Source: Hydrogenedens sp964549105
GTDB lineage: Bacteria > Hydrogenedentota > Hydrogenedentia > Hydrogenedentales > Hydrogenedentaceae
Assembly (NCBI GenBank): GCA_964549105.1
Contig: CAZJTZ010000016.1
Location: forward strand, 8,241-72,240
DNA: 64,000 nucleotides
Direction: 5' to 3'
The position numbers and the translations under genes were made by a program. The stretch's first letter is position 1. Every line of letters begins with the position of its first letter. The notes beneath the pieces are model-generated. The model was given only the letters and a program-made list of their open reading frames with translations. It made no database searches and was not told where the DNA came from. Of this stretch, positions 1 through 9,530 are shown in pieces.

Positions 1-960
1 AATCATAATAGACAATGCAGATATTATAACAACTAAATATCCAACAGACAAAAGCACGGTTTGTGCCGTTCCCAAAAACTGCTCAAATAACTTTGAAATT
101 TCTTCAACTGGTGTTGCTGCCATTGCAACTGTGGATTCTCGAACCATTTCCCGATATTGAAATCGTAATGCTGGGCTTTGTAATTGAACAAGTACAGCCG
201 TAATCATAGACCGTGGGTCTTTACCCCACTCCTCATATTGGATATTCCCTTCATCATCAGATTCCACACTCTTCTCATGCTCCTCACTATGATGCTCGCC
301 ATGAATGTTCCATACGGAATCAACCGATGTAAAAATTGCTCTATCAAATGGAGAACTGGAATATTCAAAAATGCCTACTACGGTATAAGGGCTTTGTTCG
401 TGTTGATGTCCCCCTAATATCTCTGGAATTTTTATGAAACCATGACTACTTACAAATGTATCACCCACATTCAATCCCGTTTCTTTTGCTACCAGAGCAC
501 CTAATACCGCTTCAAACGGTTTTTCAAATGCTCTACCTTCTCTTATAACAAAGGGATGTCGTTCTTCGCCTGTGATAGGACTAATCCAGCGATGGTCAAA
601 AAGGCCTGCTTCTGTCCCAACGATACGAAACCCTTGATAATTATCACCAAGGGCTATAGGATAAGCTGACTGAACATATTCCTTATCATTCTTCAACTGT
701 TCATACACAGACCATGGTATATTTCCTGTGGGATTATCCATAAAATAGACACTACTTAGCACAAGTTGTAAGGGACTTCCTTTAGCACCCACAACTAAAT
801 CAAATGCCTGTCCTTCTTCTTCAAACCGCTTTTTGGTTTCTTCGCGAAGAGTCAGAACAGAACTAATAAGAGCAACGGCTAATGCCACAGATAAAATAGT
901 AAGGAAGGTCGTGAACTTGCGATTCCACAAATATCCCCATGCAATTCCCCACAATGTCAT
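1..960 (-). CDS. ABC transporter permease, FtsX/MacB type (3' end beyond window)
   Basis: This is a minus-strand reading frame that begins with ATG at 958-960 and stays open to the window edge, so the C-terminal membrane segments are missing. One N-terminal membrane helix (about residues 14-34) is followed by a long extracytoplasmic MacB-like domain. That domain begins with a VGAKGSPLQLVLSS motif, which I associate with one subgroup of FtsX-like permeases. The last visible residues re-enter the membrane. A loop encoded near 271-306 is rich in His and Glu (HGEHHSEEHEK), which could bind metal. The start overlaps the stop of the upstream ATPase gene by four bases (ATGA), so the two are probably translationally coupled and form one exporter. 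The substrate is unknown. A LolC/E-like lipoprotein role is an alternative but is not supported by sequence. Confidence 0.85.
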   Translation of the reverse strand, partial: MTLWGIAWGYLWNRKFTTFLTILSVALAVALISSVLTLREETKKRFEEEGQAFDLVVGAKGSPLQLVLSSVYFMDNPTGNIPWSVYEQLKNDKEYVQSAYPIALGDNYQGFRIVGTEAGLFDHRWISPITGEERHPFVIREGRAFEKPFEAVLGALVAKETGLNVGDTFVSSHGFIKIPEILGGHQHEQSPYTVVGIFEYSSSPFDRAIFTSVDSVWNIHGEHHSEEHEKSVESDDEGNIQYEEWGKDPRSMITAVLVQLQSPALRFQYREMVRESTVAMAATPVEEISKLFEQFLGTAQTVLLSVGYLVVIISALSIMI

Positions 961-1622
961 ACAGTAACCTCCTCATATACTAAACTTGAACAATCATAAA
1001 TCTGTGGCAATCTGTCGGCAATACTTCTATCATGTGTAACCAATAAAAGTGTCAAACCCTGTTCTTCACATAAATCTATTAATAATCCCATCACACTATT
1101 GGCTGTTTTCGGGTCAAGACTACCTGTGGGTTCATCTGCCACAATTAACTTTTGCTTATTGGCTACTGCCCGTGCTATTGCTACACGCTGTTGTTCACCA
1201 ACACTCAACTCCGATGGTTTATTATGTAAACGATTTCCTAATCCTACCCGTTCCAATAGTTGTTTTGCATGGTTTTTCCATATAGATGATGGGATAGTAT
1301 CGCTAAAACGCATGCCCAACACTACATTTTGTAATGCTGTAAACGGAGGCAATAGATTAAATGTTTGGAATACAAAACCTATGTTTTCTCCACGAAAGTG
1401 GTCTAATTGCACCTCGGATAATTTGGTCAATTCCACCCCATTTACAACAATTTTGCCTTTGTCTGGTTTTAACAGTCCTGATATTAAATTTAACAATGTG
1501 CTTTTGCCACAGCCACTGGGGCCCCAAAGAGCAATCTTTGATTTTGGTGGAGCATAAAATTTTTCACAATAAAAACTCGTTTTCGGACCCAATTTAATTG
1601 AACAATCTTCAACCCTAACCAT
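957..1622 (-). CDS. ABC transporter ATP-binding protein, LolD/MacB type
   Basis: This 221-residue nucleotide-binding subunit energises the adjacent permease. Walker A is GPSGCGKST (about residues 34-42). The Q-loop lies in VFQTFNLLPP, the signature is LSVGEQQRVAIARA, Walker B is LIVADEPT, and the H-loop is in LLVTHDRS. Length and motifs fit the small ATPases that pair with FtsX-like permeases (LolD, MacB N-terminus, YbbA). The gene overlaps the permease by ATGA. A 137-bp gap separates it from the divergent MscK-like gene, so its promoter must lie there. The transported substrate cannot be read from the ATPase. Confidence 0.93.
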   Translation of the reverse strand: MVRVEDCSIKLGPKTSFYCEKFYAPPKSKIALWGPSGCGKSTLLNLISGLLKPDKGKIVVNGVELTKLSEVQLDHFRGENIGFVFQTFNLLPPFTALQNVVLGMRFSDTIPSSIWKNHAKQLLERVGLGNRLHNKPSELSVGEQQRVAIARAVANKQKLIVADEPTGSLDPKTANSVMGLLIDLCEEQGLTLLLVTHDRSIADRLPQIYDCSSLVYEEVTV

Positions 1623-1759
1623 AAAAACCTCGTATTTTTCGTTAATTACAATAGAAACGAAATGAATCCTATTTGGTAATACAAATTAATACTTTATATC
1701 ATTCGATTCGTTTTATTTGCAAATCATGTTAAAATAAATATCTAAATAAAGGTATAGAT

Positions 1760-4700
1760 ATGAAAAGAAAACATTATTTCTTCCTATTCATTTTACTTAA
1801 TATAAGCATTTTCCTCTTTCCAAATCTATCTACATTCTCTGAAGATAGCGATATCACCGAAGAATATATTATAAACCTAAAAAACTCGATATTAAATACT
1901 TCAACATTAAACGAAGATGCAAAAAAGACAGCAGACAAATTATTAAATGATAGTCTGACCTACTTGCAATCCATAGATAAGTGGAATAAGCAAATCGAAC
2001 AATTGGACCTGGAAGTCAAAAATGCGTCAGAAGAAATAAAATCTAATGAAGAGCAGGCAACACTAATTGAAAAAACAGAACAAATAAGCACGAGCAATCT
2101 TTCCATTGATGAAATCAATCAGAATCTAATCCAATCTGAATCGGAATACAAACAGAAACAGGAAGAGTTTGAAAAGGTTTATGCAGAACTCAATAATAGA
2201 AGTGAATATCGCAAAAACTTATTATCCAGAGTAAGTGAATTGCAACAGCATATTCCTTCGTTAAAGAATTTTTTCCCTTCTACTCTATCTCCAACTGACT
2301 CTCCACAATTACAAGAAGTAAAACAAATTGCCTTTTCAACGCAAATAAAATCTTTAGAAAAGGAACTTGAATTTTGTAATAAGGAATTAGATAGTTTTGA
2401 GATTAAAACAAAACTAATTACATCAAGACTTGAAAAATTAAGATTTGAAATACGAGCGAAAGAAAAGGAATACAATTTTTGGCAAAATGAATTTAACAAG
2501 AGAAAACAAGAAGAAGCACAAAAAAATATTAGAAATTCTCTGTCTTTATTACAATCATTACCCAAGGCAGGTTCATCATTTACAAAAGAATTATCTGATT
2601 TTGCAAATGAAAACCTATTACTAGCGAAAAAAGGTCAAGAGCCTGAAGGTATTGAAAATAAGATTCTATCTATTAATGAAAAGTTTAAATACTATAATCA
2701 AGAATATAAAAAACAAAAAACTCAATTAGAACAGTTAAGACAAAATTCTAAACAGGGATCGTCTTTATCGGGTTGGGCGTTTTCACTTCGTCAGGAAAAG
2801 GCTAAATTACCTGAACTTCGCGAGTTAAATCGTCAGCAAAAAGAACTTAATAACGAGTTAATGCAAATCGAGAGTGAATACAATGACCTGCTTTCCCGGC
2901 AGTTAAAAATGTCCGATATTGAGAGTCAAATATTAGATGTATTCAACCAATCTACATCAGGTTTATCTGATTATGAAAAAAAGAGTATCAAAAAATCTAT
3001 TGATGACTTAATCAAAACACAAAAGAACATTTTGTCTTCACTAATTAGCGATTATGAAAACTATATCTCTTTACTTTCACAAACAATTGGAGTATTAAAC
3101 CTCTGGACTGAACATACCTACGAATTTAACCAATATATTGATGAAAATATAATCTGGATTCGTTCTCCTTTTCCCCGAGTAACCCAAATAAAAACTGATG
3201 CAAAAGAATTATTAACTTTTCTTTCCCAGGTTAAACCCCAATCATATCAGAACATCATGTTTCAGATTATTTTTATAACCTCTCTTGCCTTTCTGGGGTT
3301 TGCAATCATCTTATTTATAAATAAACATTATGAAAAACGAATAGAGTTTATCGCTTCACAAATAAAAGTTCCTCTCAACTTCAGCATTCCAAAATTAATA
3401 CAGTTCCTTTATCTATTTTTTACTCGTACTGTATTGCTACCGTTTTGGTTTTTTGCCATAAGTTTTTTAATTCGCAAATTACTGCCAAGTGTTGTTTTAA
3501 CCGATGTGCTTTCCATAAGTCTCCGTTGGTTATGTTTCCCCCTTTTTTGGGGAGAAATAATCATTATAATTATCAAAATCCCTTCGCTTTCAGAAATAAT
3601 TTTTAAGCAACTCAAAAACAAATTTAAGGATATACTTTTAAGATTTTACATATTTACTGCATGGTCAATCCTTTGCTTATTTTTTATTTTTTTTAGTAGT
3701 CAACTTATTCCGAATTCTTCTATTGCCGACCTTACATTTAGAATTGCCTTTTGTTTGTTTTTGCTATCTACCGCCATATTTCTCTTTTTCCTATCGCGAT
3801 ATATAAAGAGTGGAACGACAGAAACTGCGAAAGAAAAAACAAATCAATTTTTAACTTTTACAAAAAACTCTTTAATCTTTATTTCGCTTGCTTCTGTTGC
3901 CATTATGGTTTTTAATTTATTGGGTTATAACTATGGTAGTCTTGAAATAGCAAAGAAACTATTTTTTACCCTTTTTACCATAACTATTCTTTTCATCCTG
4001 TATAGATTGTCAGAAGCCATTTTGAAATATTATCAATGGAAAACGGTATTAAACACTTCTATTGTTTCACATACTACATTGTTACTACCCTCATCTGAAA
4101 ATATTTCTGAATCTTCCCATTCTTCAAATGAAACAGAAACATCCCCACCACAAAAAATATTCTTTTCACAAACAGAAAAAGTAATAAAATATGGTATTTT
4201 TATATTAGGTTTTGTTCTTACCATATACATCTGGTCAGACATATTTCCTGCATTAAGTTATCTTGACAATATTCATCTCTGGGAAATTTCTTCCATTACA
4301 GAAGCAATAAATAAATCTACTGTTCAGACAGGACAAACAGAAGGTAGATCAGAACAATCCGCACAGCCTGCTTTCGCTATTGGAGAATTTGTTAGCCTGA
4401 TGGACCTCTTTAAATCCATTATTATTATACTCGTTACATTCTTCTTAATAAGAAATATAACCCTGTACCTCGATTATCCACTTTCAAAATACACAAACAT
4501 TCAGCCCGGTGAAAGATATGCCATAATAACCTTATCGAAATACATCATTTTTACTATTGGATTTCTAATAGCGTTGGGAACCATCAAAATTACATGGAGT
4601 AAAGTCCAATGGCTAATAGCGGCATTAGGTGTCGGGTTTGGGTTTGGTTTACAAGAAATTGTTGCTAATTTTGTTTCGGGTTTAATTTTACTCTCCGAAA

Positions 4701-5239
4701 GACCCTTACGCGTTGGAGATATTGTCACTATTGGCGAAGTCTCTGGGAAAGTAAAATCTTTGCGTATGCGTTCTACATCCATATTGAACTGGGACAATAA
4801 GGAACTTATCGTTCCCAACAAGGATTTAATTACGCAAAGATTAATTAACTGGACACGAAATGAATCTAAAATTCGCCTATGTATTCCTGTGGGTGTATCC
4901 TATCAATCAGATGTAAACAAGGTTATATCCATACTTACAGAAATTGCTAAATCCCATCCCTTTACCGAAAATGACCCAAAGCCTCAAATTTATTTTCTTC
5001 GTTTAGGTCCTAATGCAATGGAATTTGAACTACGCGTACACACAAACATATCTTACAGTTTAGACCTACAACATGACTTGTTATGCTCCATATTTGAGCG
5101 TTTTAAGCAAGAACATATAGAAATAGCCTACCCCCAATTGGATGTTCATTTAAAAAACAATGAGCATAAAAGTAGCAATATAGAAATTAAGAATAACGAT
5201 ACAGAGAGCTACCTTAACACAGATGAAAAAAGAACATAA
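1760..5239 (+). CDS. Large MscS-family mechanosensitive channel (MscK/KefA-like)
   Basis: This 1159-residue protein has the MscK layout. A signal peptide (about 1-27) is followed by a long, coiled-coil-rich periplasmic region to about residue 495, about eleven membrane helices, and a C-terminal MscS domain. The pore helix and beta domain are recognisable in GVGFGFGLQEIVANFVSGL and ERPLRVGDIVTIGEVSGKV, then in IVPNKDLITQRLINW. Members of this family open when membrane tension rises and release solutes during hypo-osmotic shock. The length is close to that of E. coli MscK (about 1120). A Ser/Thr-rich cytoplasmic or loop stretch near residues 775-800 is not conserved in the family as far as I know. 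The ATG is preceded by AAAGG. The gene overlaps uvrC by 17 bp, so the two are probably cotranscribed. Confidence 0.93.
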   Translation: MKRKHYFFLFILLNISIFLFPNLSTFSEDSDITEEYIINLKNSILNTSTLNEDAKKTADKLLNDSLTYLQSIDKWNKQIEQLDLEVKNASEEIKSNEEQATLIEKTEQISTSNLSIDEINQNLIQSESEYKQKQEEFEKVYAELNNRSEYRKNLLSRVSELQQHIPSLKNFFPSTLSPTDSPQLQEVKQIAFSTQIKSLEKELEFCNKELDSFEIKTKLITSRLEKLRFEIRAKEKEYNFWQNEFNKRKQEEAQKNIRNSLSLLQSLPKAGSSFTKELSDFANENLLLAKKGQEPEGIENKILSINEKFKYYNQEYKKQKTQLEQLRQNSKQGSSLSGWAFSLRQEKAKLPELRELNRQQKELNNELMQIESEYNDLLSRQLKMSDIESQILDVFNQSTSGLSDYEKKSIKKSIDDLIKTQKNILSSLISDYENYISLLSQTIGVLNLWTEHTYEFNQYIDENIIWIRSPFPRVTQIKTDAKELLTFLSQVKPQSYQNIMFQIIFITSLAFLGFAIILFINKHYEKRIEFIASQIKVPLNFSIPKLIQFLYLFFTRTVLLPFWFFAISFLIRKLLPSVVLTDVLSISLRWLCFPLFWGEIIIIIIKIPSLSEIIFKQLKNKFKDILLRFYIFTAWSILCLFFIFFSSQLIPNSSIADLTFRIAFCLFLLSTAIFLFFLSRYIKSGTTETAKEKTNQFLTFTKNSLIFISLASVAIMVFNLLGYNYGSLEIAKKLFFTLFTITILFILYRLSEAILKYYQWKTVLNTSIVSHTTLLLPSSENISESSHSSNETETSPPQKIFFSQTEKVIKYGIFILGFVLTIYIWSDIFPALSYLDNIHLWEISSITEAINKSTVQTGQTEGRSEQSAQPAFAIGEFVSLMDLFKSIIIILVTFFLIRNITLYLDYPLSKYTNIQPGERYAIITLSKYIIFTIGFLIALGTIKITWSKVQWLIAALGVGFGFGLQEIVANFVSGLILLSERPLRVGDIVTIGEVSGKVKSLRMRSTSILNWDNKELIVPNKDLITQRLINWTRNESKIRLCIPVGVSYQSDVNKVISILTEIAKSHPFTENDPKPQIYFLRLGPNAMEFELRVHTNISYSLDLQHDLLCSIFERFKQEHIEIAYPQLDVHLKNNEHKSSNIEIKNNDTESYLNTDEKRT

Positions 5240-6980
5240 TCCAGAATATATCAATTCAACAAATCAAAATAAACTTATCAATCTTGAATTAGTTCCGACA
5301 AACCCCGGCTGTTATCTTTTCTACGATAACAAAGGGAAAATTATTTATATTGGTAAAGCAAACAACTTACGCTCTCGTATACGAACCTACCTACAAAATG
5401 CTGATAATCGTTATCATATCCGTTTCCTTTTGTCCAGGGCACAGAGAATTGACTATATAATTACGAATAGCGAACGAGAAGCCTTACTTCTGGAAAATAC
5501 CCTCATAAAACGGCATAAACCTCGATACAACATTAGACTCAAAGATGATAAGAACTACCTGTCCTTACGATTAGACCCTTCAGACGATTTCCCGCGACTA
5601 ACTTTTGTCCGAAAACCTAAAAAAGATAATGCTCTATACTTTGGCCCGTTTCATTCCGCTTCCACCATAAGAGAGGTCTACAAACAACTCCATTTTATTG
5701 TTCCTTTAAGACGATGTTCTGATGGCAATTTTCACAATAGGACACGCCCCTGCTTGTATTATCAAATGGGAACATGTCCCGCTCCCTGTGTCAATTACAT
5801 AAGTAAGGAACAATATTCAGAACTGGTCCAACAGGCAATTCTTTTACTTCAAGGAAAAGCAGAAACACTTGAAAAAGAGTTAAGCCAGCAAATAAAACGA
5901 CTGTCCGAAAAATTGGAATTTGAACAGGCAGGCTTAATAAGGGATAGGTTGTTTGCCCTTCGCAAAATAATGGAACCTCAGCAAACCATCCTTTTCAACC
6001 AGTCCCGTAATATTGATGTCTGGGGTATCTATTCGTCAGATAATAATGCAGTAATTCATATCCTCTTTTACCAGAACGGTAAATTGGTAGGTTCACGCGC
6101 TTTTAGTATCGTTATCCCCATAGAAATTCCCTTAAATGAATTTTTAAGTTCAATATTACTAGATGTATACACTCAAAAATTACCTGTTCCAGCAGAAATA
6201 CTTCTTCCTGTGGACATTGATGATGTAAATTCATTAACCGAGTTATTGATAGAAAAAACAGGCAAAAAGGTGCAAATGATTCATCCCAAACGAGGCATTA
6301 AGGAAGAACTCTTAAGACTTGCTTCTAAAAATGCAGAGGCAAAATTTCTTGAAGAGAAAAAACTTCAGGCAAGTAAAGGAATGGCACTTCAAGAAATCCA
6401 GAAATTGTTACACCTTCCAAAAATCCCGAAAAGGATTGAATGCTTTGACGCCTCTACCTTTCAGGGCGATAGCACGGTTGTAGGTATGGTCGTTTTTGAA
6501 AATGGCATCCCCAACAAATCCCATTACAGACGGTTTGCTATTGACATTACAGACGCTAATGATGACTATTATGCTCTACGCAATGCACTGACAAGACGCT
6601 ATACTGATTTAACTGACCTCCCTATGCCTGACCTTCTGCTTATTGATGGTGGTAAAGGACAACTCAATGTAGCCACATCCGTGTTGAACGACTTAAAAAT
6701 TACAGAAATAGTGTGTGCGAGTATCGCAAAAGCAAGAACCTATCCAACAAAAGACATGGCAATCTCTACGCAAGACCGATTCTTCATACCCAATCGGAGC
6801 AACCCTATTATAATCCGTTCAAAAAATTCACCTGCCTTACTACTTTTGCAACAGATTCGTGATGAAACACATCGTTTTTCTATTCAATATCACAGAAAAA
6901 GACGCTCACAAAAATTTATTACACATTCTAAAAGACCTAAGATGCTCAACACATCCCTACCCCAACAACCCAAAGATTGA
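5223..6980 (+). CDS. uvrC: Excinuclease ABC subunit C, lacking the C-terminal HhH domain
   Basis: UvrC makes both incisions around bulky DNA lesions with UvrA and UvrB. The GIY-YIG nuclease (about residues 23-100) shows NPGCYLFYD and IIYIGKANNLRSR. Four cysteines follow in the RRCSDGN to CPAPC segment, the positions reported to bind an Fe-S cluster in E. coli UvrC. The UVR/UvrB-binding motif is at LEFEQAGLIRDRLFALR (about 222-238). The RNase H-like endonuclease has ECFDAS, LLIDGGKGQ and RDETHRF, so its acidic and His residues are present. After HRKRRSQ the protein runs into an unrelated 20-residue tail and stops at 585. The usual tandem helix-hairpin-helix DNA-binding domain is absent, and I found no HhH-like sequence in the other two frames downstream. 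The start overlaps the channel gene. Confidence 0.95.
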   Translation: MKKEHNPEYINSTNQNKLINLELVPTNPGCYLFYDNKGKIIYIGKANNLRSRIRTYLQNADNRYHIRFLLSRAQRIDYIITNSEREALLLENTLIKRHKPRYNIRLKDDKNYLSLRLDPSDDFPRLTFVRKPKKDNALYFGPFHSASTIREVYKQLHFIVPLRRCSDGNFHNRTRPCLYYQMGTCPAPCVNYISKEQYSELVQQAILLLQGKAETLEKELSQQIKRLSEKLEFEQAGLIRDRLFALRKIMEPQQTILFNQSRNIDVWGIYSSDNNAVIHILFYQNGKLVGSRAFSIVIPIEIPLNEFLSSILLDVYTQKLPVPAEILLPVDIDDVNSLTELLIEKTGKKVQMIHPKRGIKEELLRLASKNAEAKFLEEKKLQASKGMALQEIQKLLHLPKIPKRIECFDASTFQGDSTVVGMVVFENGIPNKSHYRRFAIDITDANDDYYALRNALTRRYTDLTDLPMPDLLLIDGGKGQLNVATSVLNDLKITEIVCASIAKARTYPTKDMAISTQDRFFIPNRSNPIIIRSKNSPALLLLQQIRDETHRFSIQYHRKRRSQKFITHSKRPKMLNTSLPQQPKD

Positions 6981-7043
6981 TTCCCAACTTTCTACAAACT
7001 AAGTAATATGGTGAATAAATAGAGAAAGATTATATGTAGAGGT

Positions 7044-7949
7044 TTATTCGTTTAGTGTTTTGTCTTTTGAGGTAAACTCATTCCAGCGGTTGTTGACATA
7101 TTGTTGGAGTTCTTCTAAAATATCGGAATCTATGTTGCCAAAGCGTTTTTGCATAGACAAGTATTCTGTTATAGGTTTTAATTTGCCCCCTTTTGCTAAA
7201 CGATGGCTTCTGCCTGTTAAACGGAAGACACCGTGTTCAATTTCGTAAAGCACAACCATTCCTGTTTCAACGGCTAATTGTCCGATGGTTACCGTATCTT
7301 TCGGGTCGTATTGCCATCCTGAGGGACAGGGAACGCAGAGGTGAATGTATCTCAATCCTTTCATATCCCTTGCTTTCTTTACCTTGTCATATAAATCTGT
7401 GGGATATGATACGCATGCCGTTGCTACATAGGGAATATTATGTGCCTCCATAATTTTTCCCATATCTTTGGGATTATGGAGTTTTCCATAAACAGGGGTG
7501 GTTGTGGTCTTAACGCCTTTGGGTGTGGCTCCGGAGCGTTGTGTGCCTGTATTCATATAGGCTTCATTGTCATAACATATAAAAAGGAAGTTTGCATTTC
7601 TTTCTGCGGCACCGCTAAGTGCTTGAATCCCTATGTCTACAGTTCCGCCATCGCCAGCCATTGCTAAAACGGTAATGTCTTCATGTTTTGTGGCTTTTAA
7701 ACCAGCAACTATACCGGAGGCTACTGCGGATGTTCCCGGGAATACTGTATTAATCCACGGGACATTCATAGAGGATATAGGATACATTCCGCCTAATACG
7801 GTGAGGCACGACGCCGGGACTGTCATGACACATTTTCCATCTAACGCTTTTAGAATATGTCTCAATCCAATTCCTAAACCGCAACCAGCACAGGCACGGT
7901 TTCCCGGTAGCATATATTCTTCTGTCGGTAATTCAAGGATAGATGTCAT
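7044..7949 (-). CDS. porB: Pyruvate:ferredoxin oxidoreductase, beta subunit
   Basis: This 301-residue subunit binds thiamine diphosphate and a [4Fe-4S] cluster. CAGCG (Cys20, Cys23), Cys48 and a Cys in HLCVPCPSGW (about 204-207) are the expected cluster ligands. The diphosphate/Mg motif is GDGG (99-102) followed by the DNEAYMNTG segment. With the alpha, gamma and delta subunits it converts pyruvate and CoA to acetyl-CoA and CO2 with reduced ferredoxin, or runs in reverse. It is last in the order porC-porD-porA-porB. It lies 12 bp after porA with an AGGA ribosome-binding site, and faces the 3' end of uvrC. The four-subunit organisation and alpha sequence favour pyruvate, though a related 2-oxoacid cannot be excluded. 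Confidence 0.95.
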   Translation of the reverse strand: MTSILELPTEEYMLPGNRACAGCGLGIGLRHILKALDGKCVMTVPASCLTVLGGMYPISSMNVPWINTVFPGTSAVASGIVAGLKATKHEDITVLAMAGDGGTVDIGIQALSGAAERNANFLFICYDNEAYMNTGTQRSGATPKGVKTTTTPVYGKLHNPKDMGKIMEAHNIPYVATACVSYPTDLYDKVKKARDMKGLRYIHLCVPCPSGWQYDPKDTVTIGQLAVETGMVVLYEIEHGVFRLTGRSHRLAKGGKLKPITEYLSMQKRFGNIDSDILEELQQYVNNRWNEFTSKDKTLNE

Positions 7950-7961
7950 GATTTGTTATTC

Positions 7962-9245
7962 CTAATACATACAGTTAATCCATTGCGATTCTGATATAGA
8001 TTCATAATCCAGTTTACCAGATGTAAATTTATTCCAACAGTTATAAATAGCCTCTGCTATTTCATGAGGCTTAACATCTCTACCTCCCAATCCTGCTATA
8101 AAACCGATAACGGTTGGTGCAATGCCTGCTTCACATAAGCAGGATTTGACATCAACGCATATCGGTCCCTGATAACCATAACTCAAACTTTTGTCAATGG
8201 TGATGATTAGTTTTTTGTCTTTCAAAGTAGCAGATAATTTTTTGTTAGGAAATGGTCGGTATGCTCTTAAAGATATAAGTCCCGCAGATATGCCAATGTC
8301 TCGGAGCATGTCTACTACCAATAGACTTAATTTGGCGATACTGCCTGCGTCTACAATAACAACCTCTGCGTCATCAGTCTTATATTGTGTAAATAGTCCA
8401 CCTGTACTGCGTCCAAATAGGTTTTGATATTCAGCGTCTACCTCTTCTATTACATTCAAACTTCCACGGAGTGCTGTGTGATGTAGATATTTATGTTCCA
8501 TATAACCGTGGCATAACACACCATCGGCATTGGTTCTGGGGTCTGCGAGCGTCACAGGGTTCATGTTTATAGGTTTACTCAAATCAATCGGTGTATGCGG
8601 CAAATATGGTGGTAGGAAATTTCTCACTTTATTGCCGTCGGGAACTTCAATTGGCATAACAGTATGAGATAGGATGTAACCATCATAGCAGACCATCACA
8701 GGAAGATAAACCTTCTCGGCGATACGGTAGGCTTGTATTACAGAATCAATAATCTCCTGATTATCTTTACAAAACAATTGAATCCAGCCTGCATCGCGTT
8801 GAGACATGGAGTCTTGCTGGTCATTAAGCACATTCCACGGTGCTGCCATGGCTCTATTGACACATGCCATCACAATTGGTAGGCGAGAGCCAGATGCCCA
8901 GTGGAGTTGTTCACACATGTAAGCGAGACCATTAGCACTGGTTGCAGTAAATACACGAGCCCCTGCAATAGACGCACCGATACATACACCCATTGCACTA
9001 TGTTCGCTTTCCACAGGGACAAATTCCGCTTCTAATTCGCCTTGTTCTACAAATTTAGCCAGGTCTTCAACCACAGGAGATTGTGGAGTGATAGGATATG
9101 CTGCTATTACCTTAACTTTCGATAGAAAAGCACCTATTGCAGCGGCTTGATTCCCTGTGAGCACATGACTGCCCGGAGGATAGGACTTCGGATTGGAAGC
9201 ATACTCGATTACATTATTTATTTCGGGTTGGTTCTGAACTTTCAT
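7962..9245 (-). CDS. porA: Pyruvate:ferredoxin oxidoreductase, alpha subunit
   Basis: This is the catalytic alpha subunit (about 427 residues). YPITPQSPVVEDLA near the N-terminus and the DQQDSMSQRDAGWIQ segment are typical of the pyrimidine-binding/transketolase-like region of PorA. RNFLPPY and the C-terminal DKSLSYGYQGPI segment also fit. The frame is open 18 codons further upstream to 9299. I chose ATG at 9243-9245 because GGAAAG sits just before it, the protein then starts with MKVQNQPEINNV, and the longer version would overlap porD by 86 bp. With this start the overlap with porD is 32 bp, which suggests coupled translation. Confidence 0.94.
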   Translation of the reverse strand: MKVQNQPEINNVIEYASNPKSYPPGSHVLTGNQAAAIGAFLSKVKVIAAYPITPQSPVVEDLAKFVEQGELEAEFVPVESEHSAMGVCIGASIAGARVFTATSANGLAYMCEQLHWASGSRLPIVMACVNRAMAAPWNVLNDQQDSMSQRDAGWIQLFCKDNQEIIDSVIQAYRIAEKVYLPVMVCYDGYILSHTVMPIEVPDGNKVRNFLPPYLPHTPIDLSKPINMNPVTLADPRTNADGVLCHGYMEHKYLHHTALRGSLNVIEEVDAEYQNLFGRSTGGLFTQYKTDDAEVVIVDAGSIAKLSLLVVDMLRDIGISAGLISLRAYRPFPNKKLSATLKDKKLIITIDKSLSYGYQGPICVDVKSCLCEAGIAPTVIGFIAGLGGRDVKPHEIAEAIYNCWNKFTSGKLDYESISESQWINCMY

Positions 9246-9525
9246 ATTCACTTTCCATTTGTATAGCGTCGGCAGGACACACCTGCTCACAAATTCCACA
9301 CCCTTTACAATAATCCATGTTAATAGGACCCCCAGGCTTTCGCTCTATGGCTCCTTCAGGACAAAAAGCCCAACATTGATAGCAAATATCTTTATTCGCT
9401 TTGACTGCTAAACATTTATCTTTATTTAAGACAGGTCTCTGTGTTCTCCATTCACCTGTTAAACCTGCTTCACCCCTGGCAGGTGAGGAACAGGATATTA
9501 TATGACTGCAATTGCGTGTATTCAT
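9214..9525 (-). CDS. porD: Pyruvate:ferredoxin oxidoreductase, delta (ferredoxin-like) subunit
   Basis: This 103-residue protein carries two ferredoxin-type cluster motifs. They are CYQCWAFCP (with an extra Cys upstream in KDKCLAVKA) and CKGCGICEQVCP. It passes electrons from the cluster in the beta subunit to soluble ferredoxin. The GEWRTQRPVLN segment before the clusters is typical of PorD. GAGGCG ahead of the start lies inside the end of porC. The 3' end overlaps porA. The spacing of the first cluster's leading Cys is longer than in classical ferredoxins, so that ligand assignment is uncertain. Confidence 0.93.
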   Translation of the reverse strand: MNTRNCSHIISCSSPARGEAGLTGEWRTQRPVLNKDKCLAVKANKDICYQCWAFCPEGAIERKPGGPINMDYCKGCGICEQVCPADAIQMESEYESSEPTRNK

Positions 9526-9530
9526 GGAAC

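Noticed and set aside
1099..1557. 152-residue plus-strand frame
   Set aside because: It is antisense to the ABC ATPase gene, whose motifs are unmistakable.
6890..6980. Possible frameshift at the end of uvrC hiding the HhH domain
   Set aside because: I read the other two frames after HRKRRSQ and found no HhH-like sequence, only short runs ending in stops.
9246..9299. Longer N-terminus for porA
   Set aside because: The extension overlaps porD by 86 bp in total, lacks a ribosome-binding site and is not typical of PorA.
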